Below, piece by piece: positions 7,942 through 16,005 of a DNA stretch of 64,000 bases. The DNA comes from Shinella yambaruensis (GTDB lineage: Bacteria > Pseudomonadota > Alphaproteobacteria > Rhizobiales > Rhizobiaceae), in the NCBI RefSeq assembly GCF_022899355.1, contig NZ_JALJCK010000013.1:62001-126000 (forward strand), read 5' to 3'. The stretch's first letter is position 1. Each line of letters opens with the position of its first letter. The notes under the pieces were generated by a model. It did not search any database and was not told where the DNA came from. It saw nothing but the letters and a program-made list of their open reading frames with translations. The position numbers and the translations under genes are program-made.

Positions 7942-9129
7942 ATGACCGACCTGCTCGTGACCAATGTCCGGCCCGATGGCGGCGAGACCGCCGACATCCT
8001 GATCAAGGGCGGCAGGATCGCCGCCATCGGCGCGAACCTGCCGCGCGAAGCGGGCGTTCCCGTGCATGACGGCGGCAATGCCGTCGCCATAGCCCCCTTC
8101 GTCGAGCCGCATGTGCATCTCGACAAGATCCTCTGGGGCCTGCCGTGGCACAGCATCAACGTGCCGCCCTCGCTGCGCGCGATGATCGACAACGAGGTGG
8201 AGATCCGCAAGAACCTGCCCTGGGACACGGAGGAGCGGGCCGGCAACCTGATGCGCCAGTGCGTCGCCATGGGCTCTACCCATATCCGCAGCCATGTCGA
8301 TATCTCCAGCGGCTACAGGCTCGACAACCTCCATGCGGTGCTGCGCGCCCATGAAAAGACGCGCCACGCCGTCGGCCTCGAACTCGTCGCCTTCCCGCAG
8401 CTCGGCATGATGATCGATCCCGGCACGGCGGACCTTATGGAGGCGGCGCTCGACGAGGGTGCTTCCGTCATCGGCGGCATCGACCCGACCGAGATCGATG
8501 GCGACCCCAAGGGACATCTCGACACGATCTTCGACATTGCCAGCCGCAAGGGCGCGAAGATCGACATCCACCTGCACGAGGCGGGTGAACTCGGCCTGTC
8601 CGCCTTGAAGATGATCGCCGAGCGCACCAGGGCGAACGGCATGCAGGGCCGCGTCGTCGTCAGCCATGCCTTCTGTCTCGGTGATGGGCCTGCCGATGCG
8701 GTGGACGCAATGATCGATATCCTCGCGGAAAACGGCATCGGCATCATCTCGGCGGTGCCGGGCGAGATCGATTTCCCGCCGATGTTCGAGCTGGCGCGCC
8801 GCGGCGTCAAATGCGCCGTCGCCTCGGATTCCCTGCGCGACACCTGGAACCCGCATGGCAACGGCGACATGCTGGAGCGCTGCTGGCTGCTGTCCTACCG
8901 TTCCTATTGCCGCACGGACGAGGAGCTGGTTGCCGCACTCGACATGGGCACCGGGCGGGGCGCGGACCTTCTCGCGCTCGAAGGCCACGGCCTCGATGTC
9001 GGCTGCGAGGGCAGCCTCGTGCTGATCGAGGGCGAAAACCGGGCGCAGATCCTCGTCGACCGGCCGAAGCGCAGCCTGGTGGTCAAGCGCGGCCGCATCG
9101 TCGCGCGCGACGGCACCTGGGTGGCGTGA
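7942..9129 (+). CDS. Amidohydrolase, cytosine deaminase-like (CodA family)
   Basis: A 395-aa metal-dependent hydrolase of the amidohydrolase superfamily. Metal-binding motifs are visible in the expected order: EPHVHLDK (His57, His59), IHLHEAGE (about 209-217), VVSHAFCLGD (about 240) and the conserved Asp in ASDSLRDTWNP (about 293). This matches the CodA/N-isopropylammelide subgroup that hydrolyses C-N bonds of cyclic amines and ureides. ATG 7942 begins the conserved N terminus; the open frame to 7825 overlaps the previous stop. It is probably in the same transcription unit as the two genes before it. Cytosine itself is only one of several possible substrates. Confidence 0.8.
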   Translation: MTDLLVTNVRPDGGETADILIKGGRIAAIGANLPREAGVPVHDGGNAVAIAPFVEPHVHLDKILWGLPWHSINVPPSLRAMIDNEVEIRKNLPWDTEERAGNLMRQCVAMGSTHIRSHVDISSGYRLDNLHAVLRAHEKTRHAVGLELVAFPQLGMMIDPGTADLMEAALDEGASVIGGIDPTEIDGDPKGHLDTIFDIASRKGAKIDIHLHEAGELGLSALKMIAERTRANGMQGRVVVSHAFCLGDGPADAVDAMIDILAENGIGIISAVPGEIDFPPMFELARRGVKCAVASDSLRDTWNPHGNGDMLERCWLLSYRSYCRTDEELVAALDMGTGRGADLLALEGHGLDVGCEGSLVLIEGENRAQILVDRPKRSLVVKRGRIVARDGTWVA

Positions 9130-9150
9130 GGCCGTGCGTCTGCACGGCCT
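9129..9150. terminator. Bidirectional hairpin between convergent genes
   Basis: AGGCCGTGC and GCACGGCCT form a perfect 9-bp stem around a GTCT loop, followed by CCTTTC on the plus strand. It fills the 32-bp gap between the amidohydrolase and the convergent MFS gene, so it can terminate both. Confidence 0.6.
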
Positions 9151-9161
9151 CCTTTCGAGGC

Positions 9162-10637
9162 TCAGCGCGGGCTCAGTTTCCAGTAGAGCGTGAAGGCGAC
9201 CGCAATCAGCATTCCCACAGCGGCGCCGACGACGCCGACGAAGGCGTGGTCGAAGGCGGACTGGGCGAGGGCGATGACCTGCTGCGCCTGGTCCGGCTTG
9301 AGGCCATCGGCAAGCACCAGCGCCTCGTCGAGGCTGTCGCGGGCCTCGTCGGCGAGCGCCATGCCCTGCGGCACGACCATCGCCTTTGAATAGAGGGCGG
9401 ACATCAGGCTTCCGAGCAGCGCGATGCCGAGTGCCCCGCCCAGTTCGAACGAGACTTCCTCCACCGAGGCGGCCATGCCGGCCTGCTCTTCCGGTGCCGA
9501 GAGCATGATGACGGCCGATGCCGCGGTCATGGCGGCGCCGACGCCGAAGCCCATCGCCGCCAGCGCCGTGATCCAGTAGCCTGTCGGGCCCTGGTGGGTG
9601 GCGAGGAAGGCGGCGAGCGCAAGGCCGGACAGCAGCAGCGCGGCCCAGAGCACCCGTTCGCCGCCAAGGCGCGGCAAGGCGAGCCCGGTGAGCGGCCCGG
9701 CGAAGAAGGCGGCGGCGGGGATCGGCAGGATGATGAGGCCGGCCTCCAGCGGGGAATAGCCGAGAACGAGCTGCAGCCGCTGGCTGAAGACCAGTTCCAC
9801 GCCGATAAGGGCGGCGGAGGCGACGAGCGCGGTGGCGACGCCCGCGGTGAAACGTGGATTGGCGAAGAGCGCGAAATCGATCAACGGCGCCGCGCTGCGG
9901 CGCTGGCGGCGAATGAAAACCGCCATGGCCGCAAGGCCGATGGCAAACGCGATGGCCGCGCTTTCCCAGGAGGGATCGCGCTTTCCGGCTTCCTTCACGG
10001 CATAGGTGAGGCCGACGAGGCCGAACATCACCTGCACGGAACCGAGGAGATCCCAGGGGCGGCTGCGGTCTCCCGCACGGCGGGTGAGCAGGACGGCGCT
10101 CGCCGCCAGCGCAACGAGCACGACCGGAACGTTGATCAGGAAGACGGAGCCCCACCAGAAATATTCGAGCAGCAGGCCGCCGACGACCGGGCCGAGCGCC
10201 GCCCCGCCCGAGGCGACCGCGGCCCAGATGCCGATGGCGAAGGCCCGCTCCTTCTCGTCGGTGAAGGTGAGACGGATGAGCGACAGCGTGGCAGGCATCA
10301 TCATCGCCGCCCCGGCCGCCAGGGCGACGCGCGCGGCAATCAGCAAGGCGGGCGAAGGGGCGAAGGCCGCGCCGAGGGAGGCGAGGCCGAACACGAAGAG
10401 GCCGGCCATGAACATCTGCTTGTGGCCCAGCCGGTCGCCCAGCGTGCCGAGGCCCGGCAGGAGGCCGGCGACGACGAGGGGATAGGCGTTGACGATCCAG
10501 AGCTTTTCGGCCGCGGTGGCGGAAAGCGCGTGCGTCAGTTTGGGCAGGGCCGTATAGAGCACCGTCATGTCGATGACGATCAGGAAAAGGGCGCTGGAGA
10601 CGACGGCGAGGACGAGCCAGCGTTTACCACGGGACAT
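9162..10637 (-). CDS. MFS transporter, DHA2 family multidrug exporter
   Basis: A 491-aa 14-TM type transporter. It begins RWLVLAVVSSALFLIVIDMT (DHA2 TM1 with a membrane-embedded Asp) and has motif A as GTLGDRLGHKQMF near residue 64. A long loop before the last helix (ALADEARDSLDEALVLADGL) is typical of SmvA/QacA-like quaternary-ammonium and biocide exporters. It is divergent from a TetR regulator with an 87-bp shared promoter region, the classic layout of a repressor-controlled pump. The actual substrates are unknown. Confidence 0.87.
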   Translation of the reverse strand: MSRGKRWLVLAVVSSALFLIVIDMTVLYTALPKLTHALSATAAEKLWIVNAYPLVVAGLLPGLGTLGDRLGHKQMFMAGLFVFGLASLGAAFAPSPALLIAARVALAAGAAMMMPATLSLIRLTFTDEKERAFAIGIWAAVASGGAALGPVVGGLLLEYFWWGSVFLINVPVVLVALAASAVLLTRRAGDRSRPWDLLGSVQVMFGLVGLTYAVKEAGKRDPSWESAAIAFAIGLAAMAVFIRRQRRSAAPLIDFALFANPRFTAGVATALVASAALIGVELVFSQRLQLVLGYSPLEAGLIILPIPAAAFFAGPLTGLALPRLGGERVLWAALLLSGLALAAFLATHQGPTGYWITALAAMGFGVGAAMTAASAVIMLSAPEEQAGMAASVEEVSFELGGALGIALLGSLMSALYSKAMVVPQGMALADEARDSLDEALVLADGLKPDQAQQVIALAQSAFDHAFVGVVGAAVGMLIAVAFTLYWKLSPR

Positions 10638-10693
10638 CGGTATGATCCTTGGGCATGGTGTTTAGCGGTTGCATGCGCGTGGGGCGCTATATA

Positions 10694-10707
10694 AATACAT
10701 TCGTATT
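10694..10707. promoter_or_regulatory. Candidate TetR operator in the pump/regulator promoter
   Basis: AATACATTCGTATT is an inverted repeat (AATAC-N4-GTATT) 18 bp before the TetR start codon and 57 bp before the MFS start. Position and form fit a TetR-family operator controlling both divergent genes. It is a prediction from sequence only. Confidence 0.55.
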
Positions 10708-10724
10708 GAAATGGAAGGGGTGAG

Positions 10725-11300
10725 ATGGCAGGGCGACCGCGCAGCATAGATCGCGACCGCGTTCTGGACGCCGCCGAGGCCATCGTGGCCGCGGACGGCG
10801 CGGCGGGCCTCACCTTCGATGCCGTTGCGCGCGCCGCCGGCATCACGAAGGGCGGCGTGCAGTATTGTTTCGGCACGAAGGAGAACCTGATCCGCTCGAT
10901 GATCGAGCGCTGGGGCAGCACGTTCGAGGCGGAGGTGATGGCGCATGCGGGAAGCGATCGCTCGCCGCAATCCGTCATTCGCGGCCACCTGCTGGCGACC
11001 CGCGACAGCGACGAGGCGGAATATTCACGCTCCGCCGTGATGATGACGGCGCTCTTGCAAAGCCCCGAACAGGTGGCGGCGAGCCGCGTCTGGTACACGC
11101 ATCGCCTGGCGGGGCTGGACATGGATAAGGCGGAGGACAGGCAGGCCGCGCTCGCTTTCCTCGCCGGCGAAGGTGCCTTCCTGCTGAAGGCCTTCGGCCT
11201 CATCGACATCACCGAGGCCCAGTGGACGGCCCTGTTTTCCGACATGCTCACCCTTGCGGGCGGGCGCGAGGACGAAAAAAGGGACGGGGAAAAGGGTTAG
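10725..11300 (+). CDS. TetR family transcriptional regulator
   Basis: A 191-aa protein with a TetR N-terminal HTH: RDRVLDAAEAIVAADGAAGL, then TFDAVARAAGITKGGVQYCF (about 31-50) and GTKENLI. The C-terminal half is a helical ligand-binding domain, and its ligand cannot be predicted. The gene is divergent from the MFS pump at 9162-10637 and most likely represses it, probably together with itself, through the palindrome at 10694-10707. Confidence 0.9.
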   Translation: MAGRPRSIDRDRVLDAAEAIVAADGAAGLTFDAVARAAGITKGGVQYCFGTKENLIRSMIERWGSTFEAEVMAHAGSDRSPQSVIRGHLLATRDSDEAEYSRSAVMMTALLQSPEQVAASRVWYTHRLAGLDMDKAEDRQAALAFLAGEGAFLLKAFGLIDITEAQWTALFSDMLTLAGGREDEKRDGEKG

Positions 11301-11366
11301 AGCAGGTCCGGCGCCAACGCGATGCCACTTCGGCCGAAAACATTCCGGATGCGAGGGAGGCGGGGC

Positions 11367-11699
11367 TCAGAGCCTGTATTCGCTGGCGAGCGTCACATGG
11401 TGGTGGATGCGGCCTTCGAAGAATTCGGCCAGAACCGCCTCGGTCGCGGCGCGGGCTTCGGCGCGCACCGGGCTTGCGAGCGCCTCCTCGACGGCCGCAA
11501 GGCTCGGATAGTTGATGGCGAGGATCATCGGCAGTTCCGGCGCACCCTCGTCGCGGGCCTCGGCAAACGAAACGCGCACGTCGGTGGCATGTGGAAACTG
11601 CCGCCATTTCGGCAGGATGCGCTCGATGACGGCCTTGCGGAAGGCGTCGGTCCGGCCCTCCTTCACCTTGCCCTCGAACAGCGCGTAGCGGGTGATCAT
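11367..11699 (-). CDS. Small dimeric alpha/beta-barrel (Dabb/EthD-like) protein
   Basis: A 110-aa protein beginning ITRYALFEGKVKEGRTDAF and ending EGRIHHHVTLASEY, with the ferredoxin-like beta-alpha-beta pattern of dimeric alpha/beta-barrel (Dabb or EthD-type) proteins. The chosen ATG (11697-11699) overlaps the stop of the upstream dehydrogenase by 3 bp, so the genes are translationally coupled. It is the last gene of the leftward gluconate/idonate operon. The function is unknown; small barrels of this type are often isomerases or accessory factors. Confidence 0.6.
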   Translation of the reverse strand: MITRYALFEGKVKEGRTDAFRKAVIERILPKWRQFPHATDVRVSFAEARDEGAPELPMILAINYPSLAAVEEALASPVRAEARAATEAVLAEFFEGRIHHHVTLASEYRL

Positions 11700-12583
11700 T
11701 CGAAGTTCTCCTTGTTCGGGCCCCGGAAGAATTCCATCAGCGCCGCCTGGTCCTCGCCGCCGAGGCCGGCGGCCGTCAGCATGCGGTGGATCTCGGCACA
11801 GGCCGCCGTCAGCGGCATGGCGGTGTTGGTGCGGCGGGCAAGGTCCTGCGCGCCGGAAAGGTCCTTCACCATGTTGTCGATGCGGCCCGTGCGGCGGTAG
11901 TCCTTCGCCACGAAGCGCGGCATGTATTCCTGCAGGATGGCGCTGTCGGCCCGCCCGCCCTTCAGCGCCTCGGGGATCTTTGCCGCGTCGACGCCGGCAT
12001 CGAGCGCCAGTTGCGTTGCCTCGGCGACGGCAAGGAAGCCGAGGCCGCACAGGACCTGGTTGATCAGCTTGGTCGTCTGGCCGGCGCCGACCGGGCCCAT
12101 ATGGGTGTAGTTGCTGGCGACGTGTCGCAGGACCTTATGCGCATCCGCCACGTCGTCCGCCGTTCCGCCGGCCATCAGCGTGAGCTGGCCGATCAGCGCC
12201 TTCGGCGCCCCGCCGGACAGCGGGCTGTCCACCCAGCGCAGGCCCTTTTCCGCCGCATCGGCGGCCAGCTGCTTCGTGGCGTCCGGGTCGATCGAGGACA
12301 TGTCGATGATGAGCGTGCCGGCCCGCGCGCCGGCGGCGATGCCGGCCTCGCCGAAGACGGCGCGGCGCACGATGGCCGGCGAATTGAGGCTGAGGATCAC
12401 ATAGTCGCTGGCGGCGGCGGCCGCGGCGGCCGTGGGCGCCGCGGCCGCGCCCTTGCCGACCAGTGCGTGCACCTTTTCCGGGTTCGGATCGAAGACGGTC
12501 AGGCGGTTGCCGGTTTCGGCAAGCCGCGTGCCGATGGCGCCGCCCATGGCGCCCGCGCCGATCAGCGCGACGGTGTTCGTCAT
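11696..12583 (-). CDS. NAD(P)-dependent beta-hydroxyacid dehydrogenase (3-hydroxyisobutyrate dehydrogenase family)
   Basis: A 295-aa enzyme with the Rossmann motif LIGAGAMGGAIGTRLAETG (8-26), the HIBADH substrate motif DSPLSGGAPKA (about 139) and the catalytic lysine region GPVGAGQTTKLINQVL (about 160-176). The family oxidises 3-hydroxyisobutyrate, tartronate semialdehyde, 6-phosphogluconate-like or threonate-type acids. The sugar-acid operon context favours an aldonate or aldonate-derived substrate. The stop codon overlaps the next start by 3 bp. An Ala-rich run at about 47-58 is unusual but lies in a variable loop. Confidence 0.82.
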   Translation of the reverse strand: MTNTVALIGAGAMGGAIGTRLAETGNRLTVFDPNPEKVHALVGKGAAAAPTAAAAAAASDYVILSLNSPAIVRRAVFGEAGIAAGARAGTLIIDMSSIDPDATKQLAADAAEKGLRWVDSPLSGGAPKALIGQLTLMAGGTADDVADAHKVLRHVASNYTHMGPVGAGQTTKLINQVLCGLGFLAVAEATQLALDAGVDAAKIPEALKGGRADSAILQEYMPRFVAKDYRRTGRIDNMVKDLSGAQDLARRTNTAMPLTAACAEIHRMLTAAGLGGEDQAALMEFFRGPNKENFE

Positions 12584-13116
12584 GATGGGGTCTCCTCCAG
12601 TTTCGCGGCGATACGGTCGACGACGCTTTCGAGCGTGTCGTCGATATCGACGATCATGGCATTCTCGTCTTGCGCCGGCGGTTCGAGGGCGGCGAACTGG
12701 CTGTCGATGAGGCTCGTCGGCATGAAATGGCCGGCACGGGCCGACATGCGGGCGGCGATCAGGTCCCTGCTGCCGGAAAGGTGGACGAAGGTGACGGGAC
12801 CGCGCGCCTCGCGGGCGATGTGGTCGCGGTAGCGGCGCTTGAGGGCCGAGCAGCCGATGATCAGGGTGCCGCCCGGCTGCGCGAGCGTCCGGCCGACCAG
12901 GGTCAGCCAGGGCCAGCGGTCCTCGTCGGTCAGCGGTTCGCCGCGGCTCATCTTGTCGATGTTTTCCGGCGGATGCAGGTCGTCGCCATCGAGATAGTTC
13001 GCGCCGATACGGCCGGCAAGCGCCGCGCCGACGGCGGACTTGCCGCAGCCGGCAACGCCCATCAGGACGATGCGCCTGTTTTCCTCAGAGCGAGGCCGTG
13101 ATGCCGCCGTCGACAT
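12580..13116 (-). CDS. gntK: Gluconokinase (GntK/IdnK family)
   Basis: A 178-aa kinase with P-loop MGVAGCGKS (19-27), the GntK motif DGDDLHPPENIDKMSRGEPLTD and downstream CSALKRRYRD and FVHLSG motifs, all typical of carbohydrate kinases that make 6-phosphogluconate from gluconate. It overlaps the 3' end of the SDR gene by 32 bp if the ATG at 13116 is used. The internal ATG at 13062 is immediately before the P-loop and would lose the first beta-strand, so 13116 is favoured. It performs the last step of idonate to 5-ketogluconate to gluconate to 6-phosphogluconate, feeding the Entner-Doudoroff or pentose phosphate pathway. Confidence 0.9.
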   Translation of the reverse strand: MSTAASRPRSEENRRIVLMGVAGCGKSAVGAALAGRIGANYLDGDDLHPPENIDKMSRGEPLTDEDRWPWLTLVGRTLAQPGGTLIIGCSALKRRYRDHIAREARGPVTFVHLSGSRDLIAARMSARAGHFMPTSLIDSQFAALEPPAQDENAMIVDIDDTLESVVDRIAAKLEETPS

Positions 13117-13840
13117 AGAGCGTGTGTCCGTTCACGAAGGAGGAGGCGTTTGAAGAAAGGAAGATACAGGCGCCGACGAGCTCCTCCACCTTGCCCCAGC
13201 GGCCGGCCGGCGTGCGTTTCTCCAGCCAGGCGGAGAAGGCGGGATCGGCGACGAGCGCGGCGTTCAGTGGCGTGTCGAAATAGCCGGGCGCGATGGCGTT
13301 GCATTGCAGGCCGTATTTCGCCCAATCCGTCGCCATGCCCTTGGTGAGGTTGCCGACCGCGCCCTTGGTGGCGGTGTAGGGGGCGATGCCCGGGCGGGCG
13401 AGCGCCGTCTGGACGCTGGCGATGTTGATGATCTTGCCCGCGCCGCGGCCGATCATGTGGCGCGCGACGGCCTGGCCGACATTGAAGACGGTGGAGACGT
13501 TGGTCTTCAGGAGCCGCTCGAAGGCGTCGGCGGGAAAGTCCTCCAGTGGCGTGCGGTGCTGCATGCCGGCATTGTTGACGAGGATGTCGATGGCGCCGAC
13601 CTCCGCCTCGAAACCGTCGATGGCCGCGCGCACGGCCGCGTGGTCGGTGGCGTCGAAGGCGAGCGTGTGCCTTGCCCCGAGCGCTTCCGTGGCCGCCTGC
13701 AGCTTGGCCGTGTCGCGGCCGTTGAGGACGATGTCGGCGCCGGCATCGGCAAGGCCCTTCGCCAGCGCAAGGCCGATGCCCTGCGAGGAGCCGGTGACAA
13801 GGGCGCGCTTGCCCGTGAGGTCGAAGAGTTGGGTGCTCAT
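13085..13840 (-). CDS. idnO: SDR oxidoreductase, gluconate 5-dehydrogenase (5-keto-D-gluconate reductase, IdnO-like)
   Basis: A 251-aa classical SDR with cofactor motif TGSSQGIG (16-23), NNAG (89-92) and catalytic Ser142, Tyr155 and Lys159 (YTATK). The sequence around NNAGMQHRTPLEDFP and GLQCNAIAPGYFDTPLN resembles IdnO/Gno enzymes. These interconvert 5-keto-D-gluconate and D-gluconate with NADP(H). Neighbouring idnD- and gntK-type genes make this assignment strong. It is separated by 9 bp from the idonate dehydrogenase gene upstream and overlaps gluconokinase downstream. Confidence 0.87.
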   Translation of the reverse strand: MSTQLFDLTGKRALVTGSSQGIGLALAKGLADAGADIVLNGRDTAKLQAATEALGARHTLAFDATDHAAVRAAIDGFEAEVGAIDILVNNAGMQHRTPLEDFPADAFERLLKTNVSTVFNVGQAVARHMIGRGAGKIINIASVQTALARPGIAPYTATKGAVGNLTKGMATDWAKYGLQCNAIAPGYFDTPLNAALVADPAFSAWLEKRTPAGRWGKVEELVGACIFLSSNASSFVNGHTLYVDGGITASL

Positions 13841-13849
13841 GGCTCTTCC

Positions 13850-14881
13850 TTAACTGAATGCGATCTGCGTCTTCATCGATTGCCCCTTGTCCGAGGCGAT
13901 CTCGAAGGCCTTCAGGGCGTCGGCGAGCGGCAGCGTATGGGTGATCAGCGGCTTCACGTCGATCAGCCCGCCCTGCATCAGCCGGATGGCGACCGCGAAT
14001 TCCTCATGGAAGCGGAAAGAGCCGCGCAGGTCCAGTTCCTTGGCCGTGATCGCCATCATCGGCAGGCTCATTTCGCCGCCGAGGCCGAGCTGCACGATGA
14101 CGCCGCGCGGGCGTAGCGCCTGGATGCCCGCAACGAGCGCCGGCTGTGCGCCGGAACACTCGTAGAGCACATCGAAAGTGCCCTTGTTCTCGCTGAACGG
14201 AACAAGGCCGTCGCGGTCTTCCGACAGGTTGACCGTACGGTCCGCGCCGACCGCGCGGGCAAAGCCGAGCGCCCGTTCGGAGAGGTCGGCGGCGACGATC
14301 TCGGCCGCACCCGCCCGCCTTGCGGCGAGGATCGACAAGGTGCCGATCGGCCCGCAGCCGGTGACGAGCACGCGCTTGCCCAGCATTTCGCCGGCCCGGC
14401 GCGTGGCGTGCAGCGTGACCGAAAGCGGCTCGGCCATCGCGGCTTCACCCGCCGAAAGCCCGTCCGCCTTCACGCACTGGCTGGCCCTGGCCACCAGCCG
14501 CTCGCGGAAAGCGCCCTGGATATGCGGGAAGGGCATGGCCGAGCCATAGAAGCGCATGTTGAAGCAATGGTTCGGCAGGCCCTTCAGGCAGTAGGCGCAG
14601 GCCCCGCAGGGCCGCGAAGGCGAGACGGCGACGAGATCGCCGATGGCAAGGCCGGAAACGCCCTCGCCGAGCGCGGCGACATGGCCGGCCACTTCATGGC
14701 CGAGGATCATCGGCTCCTTCAGCCGCACCGTGCCGAAGCCGCCGTGGTTGTAGTAGTGCAGGTCCGAGCCGCAGATGCCGCCGGCGGCAAGGCGGATCTC
14801 CACCTCACCGGGGCCGGGCGCCTCAACGGCACTCTCCTCGATGCGCAGGTCCTTAGCCGCGTGGATGACGATGGCTTTCAT
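13850..14881 (-). CDS. idnD: L-idonate 5-dehydrogenase, zinc-dependent alcohol dehydrogenase family
   Basis: A 343-aa MDR enzyme. Catalytic-zinc residues are Cys37 and His62-Glu63 (GGICGSDLHYY, ILGHEVAGH). Structural-zinc cysteines lie in PCGACAYCLKGLPNHC, and the Rossmann motif is GCGPIG. HYYNHGGFG and the overall length match IdnD, which oxidises L-idonate to 5-keto-D-gluconate with NAD(P)+. ATG 14881 is used because the MKAIVIHA start is conserved; the longer open frame upstream overlaps the next gene. It is the second gene of the leftward operon, 10 bp after the hydroxyacid dehydrogenase. Confidence 0.88.
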   Translation of the reverse strand: MKAIVIHAAKDLRIEESAVEAPGPGEVEIRLAAGGICGSDLHYYNHGGFGTVRLKEPMILGHEVAGHVAALGEGVSGLAIGDLVAVSPSRPCGACAYCLKGLPNHCFNMRFYGSAMPFPHIQGAFRERLVARASQCVKADGLSAGEAAMAEPLSVTLHATRRAGEMLGKRVLVTGCGPIGTLSILAARRAGAAEIVAADLSERALGFARAVGADRTVNLSEDRDGLVPFSENKGTFDVLYECSGAQPALVAGIQALRPRGVIVQLGLGGEMSLPMMAITAKELDLRGSFRFHEEFAVAIRLMQGGLIDVKPLITHTLPLADALKAFEIASDKGQSMKTQIAFS

Positions 14882-14891
14882 CGCATCACCC

Positions 14892-15839
14892 TCACAGGAC
14901 CGGCGTCGGCAGCGGGCGGCCGTCGAAATGGGCCGACAGGTTGTCGAAGACGAGCTGGCCCATCGCCTTGCGCGTCTCGACCGTGCCGGAGGCCATGTGC
15001 GGCTGGAGCAGGACGTTGTCGAGCGCAAGGAAGCGCGGGTTCAGGTTCGGCTCGCCCTCGAAGACATCGAGCGCGGCCGAACCGAGCGCCTTGCGTTCCA
15101 GCGCGTCGAGAAGGGCGTCCTCGTCGATGTTGGAGGCGCGCGAGATGTTGATCAGCATGCCCTCCGGTCCGAGCGCCTCGATCACCTTGCGGCCGACGAT
15201 GTGGCGCGTCTCGGCGGAGGCGGCCAGCGTGACGAAGAGGAAGTCGGAGCGGGCGGCCAGTTCCACCGGATCGGCGACGAAGGTCCAGTCCTTGGCGAAA
15301 TCCTTCGGGCCGGTATCGCTGTAGGCGATGTCCATGTCGAAACCGGCAAGGCGCTTGGCGACCTCGTAGCCGATGCGGCCGAGGCCGAGCACGCCGGCGC
15401 GCTTGCCGTGCACGCGGCGCTTCAGCGGGTAGAGGCCCTTGCTTGCCCAGTCGCCGCTCTTGACCCAGGCCTCGCCGCCGATAACGCCGCGCGCCTCGGC
15501 GAGCATCATGGCGATGCCGAGATCGGCGACGTCCTTGGTCAGTACGTCGGGCGTGTTGGTGACGCGGATGCCGCGCTCGCGGGCGGCGGCAAGGTCGACC
15601 GCATCGAAGCCGACACCGTAGACGGAGATGACCTCCAGCTTCGGCAGCGCCTCGATCATCGCCCGGTTCGCCCCAAGCTCGCCGCGCGTCGCGATCCCGC
15701 GGATGTTGGCGCCATGCGCGGCCAGGAACGCCGCCTTGTCGGCCGCCTCGAAATAGCGATGCATGATGAAGTTGGCGTTCAGGCGCTCTTCGTCCCAGGC
15801 TGGATACGGCCCAACCTGCAACAGCTCGATCTTGCTCAC
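14892..15839 (-). CDS. 2-hydroxyacid dehydrogenase (glyoxylate/hydroxypyruvate or 2-ketoaldonate reductase, GhrB-like)
   Basis: A 315-aa D-isomer-specific 2-hydroxyacid dehydrogenase with a substrate loop (SVYGVGFDAVDL), NAD motif VLGLGRIGYEVA (about 149-160), and the Arg/Glu/His catalytic set with His in LLQPHMASGT near residue 280. GhrB-type enzymes reduce 2-keto-gluconate, 2-keto-gulonate, glyoxylate or hydroxypyruvate. As first gene of an idonate/gluconate operon it most likely reduces a 2-keto-aldonate. It has a GGAGG site and lies just below the GntR-box-like operator at 15862-15875. Confidence 0.83.
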   Translation of the reverse strand: MSKIELLQVGPYPAWDEERLNANFIMHRYFEAADKAAFLAAHGANIRGIATRGELGANRAMIEALPKLEVISVYGVGFDAVDLAAARERGIRVTNTPDVLTKDVADLGIAMMLAEARGVIGGEAWVKSGDWASKGLYPLKRRVHGKRAGVLGLGRIGYEVAKRLAGFDMDIAYSDTGPKDFAKDWTFVADPVELAARSDFLFVTLAASAETRHIVGRKVIEALGPEGMLINISRASNIDEDALLDALERKALGSAALDVFEGEPNLNPRFLALDNVLLQPHMASGTVETRKAMGQLVFDNLSAHFDGRPLPTPVL

Positions 15840-15861
15840 GGGATTCCTCCGACATATACTT

Positions 15862-15875
15862 TGTTATCGATAACA
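15862..15875. promoter_or_regulatory. GntR-box-like operator for the leftward catabolic operon
   Basis: TGTTATCGATAACA is a perfect 14-bp palindrome (ATGTTATCGATAACAT at its widest). It closely resembles the E. coli GntR/IdnR box with its ATGTTA and TAACAT arms. On the minus strand it overlaps a possible -10 (TATGTT) placed 16 bp after TGGACA, a geometry suited to repression of the operon starting at 15839. The LacI regulator at 21309-22319 is the likely binder. Confidence 0.75.
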
Positions 15876-15959
15876 TATCGTGCCGCAGGGAATTGTCCAG
15901 CCCCATTTCAAAAAGCTATGGGGGTGTTGAAGAGGCTTATATAGCGCCCTTGACAATGA

Positions 15960-15973
15960 TGTTATCGATACCA
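15960..15973. promoter_or_regulatory. GntR-box-like operator and promoter for the rightward transport operon
   Basis: TGTTATCGATACCA matches the palindrome at 15862-15875 at 12 of 14 positions. It lies inside the spacer between TTGACA (15950-15955) and TACGAT (15974-15979), an 18-bp-spaced promoter for the ABC operon starting at 16006. Binding here would block RNA polymerase directly. Confidence 0.7.
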
Positions 15974-16005
15974 TACGATCATTCCATCGGCTTTGGGAGG
16001 AGCAG

